Positions 35,238 through 44,728 of a DNA stretch of 64,000 nt are shown here, in pieces. Under the pieces are notes generated by a model. It was not told where the DNA came from. It was given only the letters and a program-made list of their open reading frames with translations, and did no database searches. A program made the translations under genes and the position numbers. Every line of letters starts with the position of its first letter. Position 1 is the first letter of the stretch. The stretch is from positions 1 through 64,000 of the forward strand of contig JAGVSM010003530.1 in assembly GCA_022494885.1 (NCBI GenBank), written 5' to 3'. The stretch comes from Micrasema longulum (lineage: Eukaryota; Arthropoda; Insecta; Trichoptera; Brachycentridae).

Positions 35238-36105
35238 CAGTAGCGGCGTTAGGGTAGGGCGCGGTTGGGCGACCGCCCAGGGCGCCAGATATAAAAGGGC
35301 GCTGCAGGCGCCCCATTTTATCCACTCGCTCATCGCGCGAGTCCAACTAACTCGTAAATTTCCTAAATCTAGCGATAAACTCGTTATAGTGGCCCACGAT
35401 GAGACTATAACTGCTCCAAAAAAGTCATTTGAAGTTGAATTTTTCTACAGCCTTTTGGTCATTACCTCAATTTCACTCCATAAAAGATTTGAAAAGTTAA
35501 ATGAGTACTTAAAATATTGGTTCAATTTAAAAAAATTCCAGACAAACCAGACCTTCTTAAACTCTGTGGTAATTTCCAATTGAAATTAACAGTAGATTCT
35601 AAATCCGATGATGGCTGTATGTTGTGTGATGAACTCATAAGTCTGAAATAATTTTTGCCTGATCAGAATGTGGTTAATCCTGTCATAGTTTTGAATTTTA
35701 TCAAAGATCGTAACTTACAAGAACTGTACCCAAATTTATGGATAGCGTTGCGAATATTGATCACTAATACCTACCTGTAACGATTGCTAGTGGGGAAATG
35801 AGTTTTTTAAGCTTAAACTGATAAAAAACTTATCTACGATCGACAATATCTCAATCTAGATTCACAAACCTGGCGTCTTTGTCAATCGAAAATGAAATTG
35901 TGGAAAACAACTTAAGTACGTATAAAAGAGTTCACTGAAATAAAGGCTAGAAAAGTAAAATTTTACTAGTATTTTTTTAATAAATGGTTATTTCATTACT
36001 TTTTTACACCTTACCTTTTTTCGCATTGGTCTGAAGGGGTGGAAGATAGGGGGCGCCGTAGAAATCCCGCCCAGGGCGTTGGTAGTGCTAAAACCGGCCC
36101 TAAGT
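35238..36105 (+). pseudogene. Decayed hAT transposon, transposase C terminus
   Basis: The ends carry imperfect inverted sequences ('gcggcgttagggtagggcgc' against 'gggcgccgtagaaatccc' and 'ccggccctaagtgta'). Inside, the plus strand encodes ELYPNLWIALRILIT, then TIASGEMSFLSLN, LIKNLSTI and SIENEI, the C-terminal dimerisation region of hAT transposases of the ZMYM/zinc-finger type. Several stops and frame shifts are present. The N-terminal domain is lost, so it is inactive. Confidence 0.65.
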
Positions 36106-36597
36106 GTAGTGTGTGATGAGAAACATGATTTTGACGGCGAATCCAGGCATCAGTTTTAACCTGATTTGACTATTACCGATTGTTAGTCGCTCAGCTGGAT
36201 ATTCTCAAAACCGGTTATGAATACAATCGAATAATAATTATGCCACGGAAATAATATAGTTTATTACGTGTAACCGATTATGCGCATGACTATTATAGTA
36301 GGTACAAGTATTTACTGTGAACATAATCTCACCAAGTCTATTGATACATATATAAATATATTGTATTGTTAATATTTTGTAGGGCACTGCCCGATTTATT
36401 TTATCTTATTTTACCGCCCGTATTAGGGGAATTCCGCTTAAGATGACTTACCTGATAAGATGACATACCGGTTACATAATATATATATTATATTAAACCA
36501 TTAACGTAAGAACCTTGAAATGTAATTTAAAAAACACATTTATATGACATTAATAGTACAAACATACAGGACGGACAGTGCACGCAAATGCGTTATA
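36106..36597. other. Intergenic DNA with an inverted partner at about 32030
   Basis: The segment 36195-36230 ('ttctcaaaaccggttatgaa') is the imperfect inverse of 32040-32070 ('ttcataaccggctttgagaa'). These may be two ends or two copies of one small element. Confidence 0.3.
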
Positions 36598-36971
36598 CAG
36601 GGTGTTCATCAAACCCTGTGACATCCGAAACCACGATGATCAGTACGAGCAAGAAGGCATATTGGCACATGAAAATAAATTTTTGAAACGAATAAAATTT
36701 AAAAATATATAATATCAAAAAAAGCAAATGGTTTCTGACTTCTGCAAAGGAGAAACAAGGAGGAGGGGAGGGGGAGTCTGATACGCCAAAAACGCGCGGC
36801 CGCGCTCCCCTCGCCTCTCCTCCGCAGAAGTAAGCACACATTTGTTTTGTGTAATATTTTATTTTTTAAAATTTTCTTTGCTCTAAATATTTTTTTAAAT
36901 ATGATAATATGTCTTCTAGCCCATACTGATCATCGTGCTTTCGGATGTGACAGGGTTTAAAGAACACCCTG
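36598..36971. mobile_element. Palindromic MITE family B, copy 3
   Basis: Ends 'cagggtgttcatcaaaccct' and 'agggtttaaagaacaccctg', flanked by TA. The inner inverted pair is diverged ('ctgcaaaggagaaacaagg'). Confidence 0.85.
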
Positions 36972-36984
36972 TATATATCTATTA

Positions 36985-37045
36985 TCTAAAATTGAATATA
37001 TGTATATATATATATATAGATATACATATATTCAATTTTATTCAT
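36985..37045. repeat. AT palindrome around a (TA)n run
   Basis: 'aaaattgaatatatgtatat' and its exact inverse 'atatacatatattcaatttt' face each other across (TA)n. This is a cruciform-prone site immediately beside MITE B copy 3 and a LINE fragment. Confidence 0.8.
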
Positions 37046-37317
37046 ATATAAACTCCTGATCGAAGAGCCATTTTATTCATGTCTCTTTTGGTAGTGCCAC
37101 TTCTAAGATCGTTGGGCAACAAATTGAACACAATTGGAAACACATATTTTAGAGTTCTTATTCCATATTTGTTGCATGTCTTTGGAATCACTAAACTTTC
37201 ACTATGTGTAAATCTCGTATTATAACAATGTTGTGATATATTTTTGAATACATAACTTTTTATTTGTTCCAAAATTATACAGAACCACAGAATTCCTTGA
37301 ACCGGCAGCGCCTGCAT
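37046..37317 (-). mobile_element. Non-LTR retrotransposon RT-tail fragment
   Basis: The minus strand encodes HCYNTRFTHSESLVIPKT, then YGIRTLKYVFPIVFNLLPND, matching the conserved H-x-Y-N-T-R ... W-N-x-L-P region of jockey/CR1-like LINE tails. About 90 codons remain open, truncated at both ends. Confidence 0.7.
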
Positions 37318-37532
37318 AAACCTAAATAGTACTCTTATTTTGTAGATATCATTAGATTATGTCTTTAACAATGGAATACTGTAAACTCTGTGTCATTTTT
37401 ATGTTTGTGACGGTTGAACGACCCCATGCTTTGTTTCGTGAACATCATCCTTAGGCCCTTTTCACACATGCCACGCAAATCCTACCGGCGCGGTAGTTTT
37501 ATCGGGTTCACGCTACAAAAATAAGATAAATA

Positions 37533-38389
37533 CAGTGGTGCCTCGCATAACGAACGCCTCGCACAGCGAACGCTGCACACAACGAACTTCCTTTTCGTTC
37601 ATTTCACGATTCATACAACGAACTTCGCTTCACACAACGAACTTCGCTTCACACAACGCGAAGTCGCCCACTTCACACGATCACTGCCGATTTATTGCAT
37701 CCTTCCGCGCAGGCAGTCGTTAGTCACTGAGCAGTACGCTTAACTTACGCACGTGTCGCAGCAATCGTTGAAGAGGATGTAGAGGAGCTTATTGAGGAAC
37801 ACAAAGAAGAGCTGACAACTGAAGAGCTCCAAACACTTCTGGCCCAACAACAGGACAATGCTCAAAGAGAAGCGTCATCTGATAACGAGGAGCAACAATC
37901 AAACAATCAACCAATTCCAACTGCTGACATCAAGAACATCCTGGTCAAATGGAAAGCAGTTCAGGAGTTTACCAATGCCCACTATCCGGATTCCGCTGAA
38001 GCAAACAGGATCAACGACCTGTACTCCGATACTCTTGTCCGTTATTTCCGGCAGATGTTGAAGAAAAGAGAGAAACAAACGACTTTGGACAGGTTTTTCA
38101 CTGCACCATCGGCCAAAAAGCGGAAAATGGATGAAGATGTGCAAGATTCGATTATTTCTTAAAATTAAAAAATGTGTGTTTTTTTCATTATGTTTTTAGA
38201 TGTATCTAAATAAAAATAATAACAAAAAATTTATCTTTTTTTTATGTCATCTTACCATATTTTATGCTACAGAACGAATTATTTTTTTTAACATGTATTG
38301 TTATGGGAAAACGCGTTTCACATAACGAACTTTTCGCATAACGAACTTGCTCCTGGAACGAATTAAGTTCGTTGTGTGAGGCACCACTG
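37533..38389 (+). mobile_element. Tigger-type deletion derivative, copy 1
   Basis: The ends 'cagtggtgcctcgcataacg' and 'cgttgtgtgaggcaccactg' are inverted and flanked by TA on both sides. Near the left end 'acacaacgaacttcgcttc' is repeated. It is 857 bp, far below the usual 2.5-3 kb of a full Tigger, so most of the transposase is deleted, but the C-terminal coding part stays open. A second copy, inverted, is at 59195-60047. Confidence 0.85.
37746..38162 (+). CDS. Tigger transposase C-terminal tail ORF (no start codon)
   Basis: 138 open codons run from within the element to TAA. The tail is acidic (VEELIEEHKEEL...), has a helical segment around VKWKAVQEF, then YFRQMLKKREKQTTLDRFF and a lysine-rich KKRKM nuclear-localisation-like end. 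The QTTLDRFF motif fits the PCNA-interacting (PIP) box Q-x-x-L-x-x-F-F. Pogo transposase is known to contact PCNA. No in-frame ATG starts this segment, so translation would need fusion or a non-canonical start. Confidence 0.6.
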   Translation, partial: YARVAAIVEEDVEELIEEHKEELTTEELQTLLAQQQDNAQREASSDNEEQQSNNQPIPTADIKNILVKWKAVQEFTNAHYPDSAEANRINDLYSDTLVRYFRQMLKKREKQTTLDRFFTAPSAKKRKMDEDVQDSIIS

Positions 38390-38576
38390 TATTGTTTTGT
38401 TTTGTGCACCATTTTGTGGAACGGACCTAAATTATATTGTTATGGTATTTGTTACAATCAATATAGTGTAAAGTTTCTGCAAACCAAGTTTTGTAAAATT
38501 TCCATTGAAAATAAACGCAAAAATGGCATTTTCCAATAAAAAATTATAAAAGCGCCATCTATGAATAATTTTTTTT

Positions 38577-38915
38577 TATTTATTTTATTTATTTATTCAC
38601 ACTCTTTATCAAAATACAATTCCATATTCACTTTGCCCAGCTAACAAGGGTACATACCCCGTTCCAAGCTAGGCAATTACATTTTAATATATTATAATAC
38701 TTAAAAAATTAATATAGAGCACAGACAAACAAAATATAAACTTATTCGGATACACATTTTGATTAATATACATACAGACATACACATATATACACACATA
38801 TATATAAATATACACATATATACACATGTACATACACACACACGTACATACACCCATGCGCATACACATACATACATTCATAAAAACATAGACAATTTAT
38901 TTATGCGAAACTTCA
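38577..38915 (-). mobile_element. LINE 3' UTR with CA-rich microsatellite
   Basis: The reverse complement matches two parts of 62960-63766. These are the (atttt)-flanked end with 'ccttgttagctgg' and 'ccgttccaagctaggcaatt', and the 'tgtatgtgtatgcgcatggg' microsatellite plus 'cgaataagtttatattttgt'. About 460 bp present in the other copy is missing here. Confidence 0.75.
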
Positions 38916-39572
38916 TGGTTGTCATCTATAAATATATATTTTTTAAATTATTCTTTAATAAATTGATTTCATATTTTCGTTTAGAATCACCTTAACTCAT
39001 TTTAAGTTCTTTTTTTAGTTAAGTAGTTTTTGCTCTAAAGGTGCGATATATTACTTATGTTCTACGACGAACAATAATCCACAAAATAAACAATTAATTG
39101 AAATAAAACCAATGTTAGTAATATTGTATTTATTTTACAAATTCTAATGACTAACACTTGAATAACCTATATTTTTTACAAAGCACATAATACATACATT
39201 AATTCACTGCCTTAAAAATAATTATAATTTCATGTTATATGTCTTAAATATTATTCGATTCTTATCATTATCAAACTTATAATTATTCCATTAATATTAT
39301 TATAATAGATATTTACGTACATTAGTATAAACTGAAACACCTTAATACTTTTTGGATGAGTGGTAAAGTGCTTGACTTAAAATCATTAGACTCGTTTCAT
39401 TTCTTGTGACTTGTGATTGATAAATAAAATCTTAACAAGTTACATAAAGACACTGGAAAAAACATAGATATCTTTGGAGAGCCACTAAGCGTTTTCAAGA
39501 GAAGGGTTTTGCAATTTTTGTTAACTTAGATCATCTATAGCTTATAATTTGTAAATGTCTTGTATATGTCAA
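38916..39572. other. AT-rich intergenic DNA
   Basis: No gene or shared repeat recognised. Confidence 0.3.
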
Positions 39573-39820
39573 TGTCGGCCTCCTGGTGTAGTGGTCATTG
39601 CATTTGCTTACAATGCAAGAGGTCTCGGGTTCGATCCCGACATGTTTCACATGAAATACTGATTTAACACTGTTTTATAGTCCCTGGACTGGCACTTGAA
39701 ACGTAAGACTGATCATCTCACATTCATGTTACAAAAATGATCAAGATACGCTGCGATTGGTGTACCAATGCAGTGCCCTATGCACCATAAGGTGCGGAAA
39801 GGGAATGATGATGAATTAAA
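39573..39820 (+). mobile_element. tRNA-derived SINE type 1
   Basis: The head 'gtcggcctcctggtgtagtg' is followed by 'caagaggtctcgggttcgat', body 'gtgtaccaatgcagtgccct' and end 'aagggaatgatgatgaatt'. Full length, with a few differences in the anticodon arm ('gcttacaatgcaag'). Confidence 0.9.
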
Positions 39821-40084
39821 ATACAATGAAGCAGCTGAGAGTCTTTTTTTATTAGTTAATAGACTATTAAACTAAGCCTTTTTTAATTTTATGTATCGTA
39901 ATGTCAGCACTATGATTATTCAAAGTTTTGTATTTCTGAAATAACTTTGTGTGTGACGTCGGAGGTTCTTCTCCGCATGGTCTTCCGATTAGTTCGTTTA
40001 CAGTAAGCAAACCAGATATCCTTCATAGCTCTCATATCATTGGTAGGTTCATATGAACTAGTGACGTCGTTCAAATCAGTGCGT

Positions 40085-40260
40085 TTTTATAAAAATATTT
40101 TTTATTATTTTTTTCGTACATTTTCAAGAAACTTTGCCGTATAATTTAATGCTCTAATTTTTACCGCAAGAAAACATTTTTTGTATCCGATTTCCCACAG
40201 GGCTGAAGTTTTTCATTCCACCAAGAAAAAATCTATCAGAATGCATTAATAACATATACC
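40085..40260. repeat. Short dispersed repeat shared with 51245-51375
   Basis: Both contain 'tttttttcgtacatt', 'aatgctctaatttttacc', 'tttttgtatcc(g/a)atttcc' and 'gggctgaagtt'. The class is unknown. Confidence 0.5.
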
Positions 40261-40861
40261 ATGATTTAAAAATGTTCGCTAGTAACAAATAAATAAAAGC
40301 GATTTAAAAAATAAAATTATTTACAAAAAAAATCTAATGTCATAATTGAAATTAATGTTCTCTTATAAAAAGAAAGTTTTTCTTAAATATATTGTGGTTT
40401 GTGGTAACGATATATATTATAATTATCTATTTATTCACTTTACATAACTGATATAAAAAATATCATAATTAATATAATAATTAATGAAAATTAAAAAAAA
40501 AATTATCACAAAATACAATAATGTACATAGGTAGAATAATAATCATTTTACATGCAAAACTTTTGAGATATTGCCAGGCTTGAAGATAGAAATTTGCAAA
40601 AGATCAAAAACCATTTAAATTTTACTTTTTCAAACAAGTGCATTTAATTTTTTAACATCTCTTCAACAATCGAATCTGAATCTGAGTATGCTTGTCATAC
40701 GATAAAAACTTTAGCACGATATATCTTTTCAACGAAAGAAAATACTGTTTTTAAAAAAATATCAAAATTTCGATAGAGACGTCTCAAGAGCAAAATTTTT
40801 AGTTACTATTTTTTTTTTCGTTTTATAAATATTAGTTTTCATTCTTTTATTATTAATTATA
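40261..40861. other. AT-rich intergenic DNA
   Basis: Nothing recognised. Confidence 0.3.
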
Positions 40862-41236
40862 CAGTGTGTTCTTTAAACCCTGTCCCACCCGAAACCACGA
40901 TGATCAGTATAACCAAGAATACATATTGGCACATTTAAATGAATTTTTAGAACGACTAAAATTTACAAAAATAAAATATTTAAAAAAACAAGTGGTTGCT
41001 TACTTCTGCAAGGGCGATGCGCAGAGAGGGGAGGTGGGAATCTGATGCACCATCAACCACATGGCCACGCCCCCCTCGCTTCTCCCCTGCAGAAGTAAGC
41101 AACCATTTGTTTTTTTTAATATTTTATTTTTTAAAAAAAAATGCATTCTAAATATTGTTTTAAATATGCTAATATGTCTTCTTGCCCATACTGATTATCG
41201 TGGTTTCGGATGTGACAGGGTTTAAAGAACACCCTG
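40862..41236. mobile_element. Palindromic MITE family B, copy 4
   Basis: Ends 'cagtgtgttctttaaaccct' and 'agggtttaaagaacaccctg', inner inverted pair 'ggttgcttacttctgca', TA-flanked. Confidence 0.85.
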
Positions 41237-41244
41237 TATATATG

Positions 41245-41522
41245 TGCGCGTATGTATGTGCATTTGTGTATGCGTATATGTTCATGTGTGTATGTATATA
41301 TATATATATTTATATTTGGATAATTTATATAGCGCCATTTTTTGTGAAAATTACCCCAAGGGCGCTATACAATAAATTCTCAGTACATCTAGCAGCTACA
41401 GAGCGCATGGACGATTGGGATTCTAGTTCCTCGTTTAAAATTATAATTTAATTCAATAACAGATAGGAGCTAGATTACATCATGTCTTGCTACATTGCGC
41501 ATGGACGGTATGAAACCTAGCC

Positions 41523-41553
<31 letters not shown>

Positions 41554-41600
41554 GGATGTGTGTGTGTATATGTATATGTATATGTATGTATGTTGTAGGT
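41245..41600 (-). mobile_element. LINE 3' UTR with (TA)n and GT microsatellites
   Basis: The element end 'taatttatatagcgccattt' (41326 onward) is the inverse of the 'ggcgctatataaa' LINE tail at 54580. It carries two inverse copies of the 'gcgcatggac' motif also found in lectin intron 2. It is bracketed by simple TA/GT repeats at 41248-41315 and 41528-41595. Confidence 0.5.
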
Positions 41601-41989
41601 GTACATTTATTTACATTTTAATTTCTTTTTTCATTGTTTTATATTTACTTACTATTTCTTCTTCTCTTCCTTCCCCATTTTCCCATCCCAATTCCTTTCG
41701 CCCCTAGCGAACTGTACGTTTTGTTTTTTTTATATTTTAATCCGTTATTGGTCTTGTTGTTTGCTGTTATTCTTTATGTATTGTTTATAACTATGACTGT
41801 GTTGGTTTAAAAAAAAAAATGTTTAACTTGAACCTTCATTCAAAAGCAATTCTTGCGATACTGTAAGAAAATAATAATTACCCATTTTTGTATCCATCAT
41901 TATTTCTAGCAGGGACGCTTGATTACAACTTGAATCTCTTCGTCAAATTTTTCTTAGGAAACATTTCTAAAAATTGATTTTTGGAATAT

Positions 41990-42595
41990 TATATAATCCA
42001 AATATACTGAAAGAGATCAATATGTTTCTTTTTTGGGTGATACCGACAAAATTACAGATGCGTTGGAGCGTAATGCATATAAGAAGAAGCAAATTGACAA
42101 CATTATTAAATCGCAAGCTACAAAGAAGAACAAGGAAGAAGATATTACCAGCGGAACTGCATACCTACCATATGTACAGAAAGTTTCTGACAAGATAGCC
42201 AAAGTGCTGAAGAAACATAATATTGGAACAACGTTTGGGCTGTGGGAAAAATGAAAAACCATTTATTGAGCCCAAAAGATAAGAATCCCCTGGAAACGGA
42301 AGCTGTTTATAAACTAAGTTGTCAAGGATGTGATAAAGTGTACATAGGACAAACACGGCGCACAGCAAAGAAAAAGATTGACGAACACAAAAGAGCTTGT
42401 AAACTTGGGCATCCTGACAAATCTGCAATCGCGGAACACTTTATAGACGCCGGACATTTTTTCGAATTTGAACTAAAATTTTTGCATACATCCAGTAATT
42501 ACAGTGCACGAATAATAAAAGAGGCAATTGAAATACACAGACATCCAAATAACATGGTTCCCAGCACTACACACTACAAAAATGAATAGAAATGT
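41990..42595 (+). mobile_element. Penelope-like element fragment with GIY-YIG endonuclease
   Basis: The plus strand has two overlapping frames (42033-42254 and 42242-42589) split by one frameshift. The first carries AYLPYVQKVSDKIAKVLKKH, the end of the RT region. The second carries VYKLSCQGCDKVYIGQTRR, a GIY-YIG motif (V-Y...Y-I-G). It also has the C-x2-C followed by H-x6-H (AEHFIDAGH) zinc-finger-like signature of Penelope endonucleases, and IKEAIEIHRHPNN near the end. Most of the RT is missing, so the copy is inactive. Confidence 0.85.
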
Positions 42596-42770
42596 GCCTA
42601 CTGCCGACTGCGACACGGTACAAATTACTAGTACTGAAACACACACTTTTTTCTACAAAAACACTCAGGCTCCTGCAATGGTAGCCAAAACGTCGGAACA
42701 AATCCAACACACACGGTATCACCCAAAAAAAAATACATATTGATAACCGTGACTGTGAAAACCTTTGCAT
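42596..42770 (+). mobile_element. Penelope-like element 3' flank with ribozyme-like remnant
   Basis: Directly after the endonuclease, 'ggctcctgcaatggtagcc' forms a stem-loop followed by 'aaaacgtcgg'. This is the layout of stem II plus the GAAAC-GUC strand in hammerhead ribozymes of Penelope elements, with one core G changed to A. The other strand is not conserved. Confidence 0.4.
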
Positions 42771-42889
42771 CTATGAAATAGATCAGTTTGTATATTCTCT
42801 ATAATTTACGCTAGAGCGAGATCTCATGCATTGTTTTACACATCCAGAAGCTGTATTTTAATATGGCTATTCGCTTGCTGAAAAAACTG

Positions 42890-43060
42890 CTAGGATTAAA
42901 AGGTAATATGGTGGGATCACATTTCATTTGTAAGTTGCAAATTCACATATATATTTTTTTAAGAATTAGATTATTTTACTGTCTGTCAGATTGTTAAATA
43001 AAACAAGGTGGACATCTTGTTCGTATTGCCAGGGAAGACAATTTTTTTACCCGGCTTTCT
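42890..43060 (+). repeat. Dispersed repeat H, copy 2
   Basis: Same motif order as 34140-34330 ('aaaactgctaggat', 'gatcacatttcat', 'tgtcagattgtta', 'attgccaggg'). Confidence 0.55.
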
Positions 43061-43199
43061 ATTAATAAGCCATAGTTTAATAATAAACCATATTAATTAA
43101 CTTAATTACTAAATTATTAATAAATAGTCCATTCAGTTAAATATTTTTTGTGGTAAAACATAACATAAAATATTTTTTTAAGTATTGAATTTTATTGTG

Positions 43200-43375
43200 A
43201 AAAGAAATGTTTATTTCATTTACCCGAGTATTTCAGTTTTGGTGACCATTTTCAAAGAGTTGTAAATAAATCAATATTAGAAAATGGAAATCAAGTTGGG
43301 GTAGAGTGGGGTTCGAACCTCGGACCTCTGTTCCGTGAGACCGAAACACTGGGCACACGGTAAGTAAATAGTAAA
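43200..43375 (-). mobile_element. tRNA-derived SINE type 2, diverged copy
   Basis: The minus strand has 'aggttcgaaccccactctac' and 'cccaacttgatttcc', followed by the body 'accaaaactgaaatactcgg'. The head is mutated ('gtgcccagtgtttcgg'). Confidence 0.7.
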
Positions 43376-44104
43376 TATCTGGTTCATTCTTTTTATTTTA
43401 ATGAAAACGGCTAATTTACAAATTTAACATCAACCTGACAATATAACGTTATGTTTTACTGAATAATTTTTTAAAATTTAAAACAAAATTAATAAATATT
43501 ATTTGTGGGATGTTGTACATATTTTACATTCTTAAATATTATTTTTACGCACACAGGTAAAAATACATACATTTTTTACTTTGTCTACAATGTAAGAAAT
43601 ACAAATATTTCTGTAAAAAGGCAATTTACACTCCAGGAACTTTCCTTAAAAACAACACTATAAATTCTATGAGGAAGTTCTATTTTACACATTGCCAGAC
43701 CTATTATATATTCAGTTGGCACAAAGATCCAGACACTTGCTTACAAGGGAGGGGAGAATAATATGCTCGTATTTTACAAGTAAATATATTCCTGTCCCTT
43801 TTCACCAAGTGGCGCGACGCTAGATCCCGTTAAACCTGTCGTTGCACATTGCTTACACATTTTGTCAGCCATGTGGTTAGGGCCTTTGTCTACCCAAGTT
43901 CAATGATTCTATTTAAGAATTTGGATACCCCATAATATAATGTAAGGTATTCAGTTTAATTTCTTTCGACAACACCTCCATCACATTAAAACGCACGTTT
44001 TATGCGCGTCACTATCCACATTCTCGACAATTATTACGTCAATCATAATCACACGTAATGATGACATAATACAGCGCATTAATTGTTTATGATATCATCA
44101 TTCA
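43376..44104. other. Intergenic DNA downstream of the cadherin gene
   Basis: Nothing recognised. The patch at 43790-43870 is less AT-rich. Confidence 0.3.
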
Positions 44105-44505
44105 TCATAATCAGTGGCGCTACAGCTCCTCGTGGGCCTGACCTCCTCCGGAATCCATTCCTCCCTGCACCCTGCGGCTCTTTTTCAGTTTGTCAGGCCA
44201 ATTGCTCTAATGTCACTTTCCACATTATCCAGCCATCTTAATATGCCTCTGTTTCGTCTGCCTTCCGGAGTGGTATAAAGAATCCTTTTCAGGGTATGGT
44301 TATCATTCATTCTGTGCACATGGCCCAACTGTTGTAATCTTTTTATTTTTATGAGTTGTGCAATGTCGGGTTGGCCATACAGTGCCTCTAATTCATGATC
44401 AAGCCGTCTCCTCCACACTCCGTTTTGGTTGACAGCACCAAATACCTTCCTTAATATTTTTCTTTCAAATGCTAATACCATGTTTTCATCTTTTGTTATC
44501 ATCAT
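44105..44505 (-). mobile_element. Non-LTR retrotransposon RT-tail fragment
   Basis: The minus strand encodes FERKILRKVFGAVNQNGVWR, LIKIKRLQQLGHVHRMNDN and EGRRNRGILRWLDNVESDIR, the tail shared by RTE-like elements. It differs from the 31.2/57.5 kb family. It ends near 'atgatgaatgatgatatcat', a trinucleotide-type 3' end. Confidence 0.75.
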
Positions 44506-44629
44506 TCTTTGAACTAAACTCCATTGCGGAATGTATAAACGTAAATCTTTAAAAAAATCAAAGAACCTTGAAAATACTTAATTAAATAGCACAAATAATG
44601 TAATATTTTTAACAAAACTTCTCTGTTGT

Positions 44630-44646
44630 TTTATTGTCTGTTTATT
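44630..44646 (-). promoter_or_regulatory. Polyadenylation signals of the cadherin gene
   Basis: Two AATAAA hexamers on the minus strand (44641-44646 and 44630-44635) lie 8-25 nt after the distal stop codon. They support 44654-44728 as a genuine last exon. Confidence 0.65.
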
Positions 44647-44653
44647 TACAAGT

Positions 44654-44728
44654 TTAAAAATAGACGGTCAAGTTGTGATGGTCAGAATTATTCCCCGTAT
44701 CTGTAACATCAGGCCCACCATTGGTATC
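44654..44728 (-). CDS. Cadherin last exon (distal C terminus)
   Basis: It has a strong acceptor, 'ttattttctttttcag', enters in phase 0, and encodes DTNGGPDVTDTGNNSDHH then NLTVYF and TAA. AATAAA follows within 25 nt. It is used if the preceding exon ends at its internal GTTAGT donor. Confidence 0.65.
   Translation of the reverse strand, partial: DTNGGPDVTDTGNNSDHHNLTVYF

Noticed and set aside
38684..38995. Overlapping ORFs on both strands rich in Tyr, Ile, Val, Cys and His
   Set aside because: These are translations of CA/TA microsatellite DNA. The same applies to 63016-63297 and 41182-41707.
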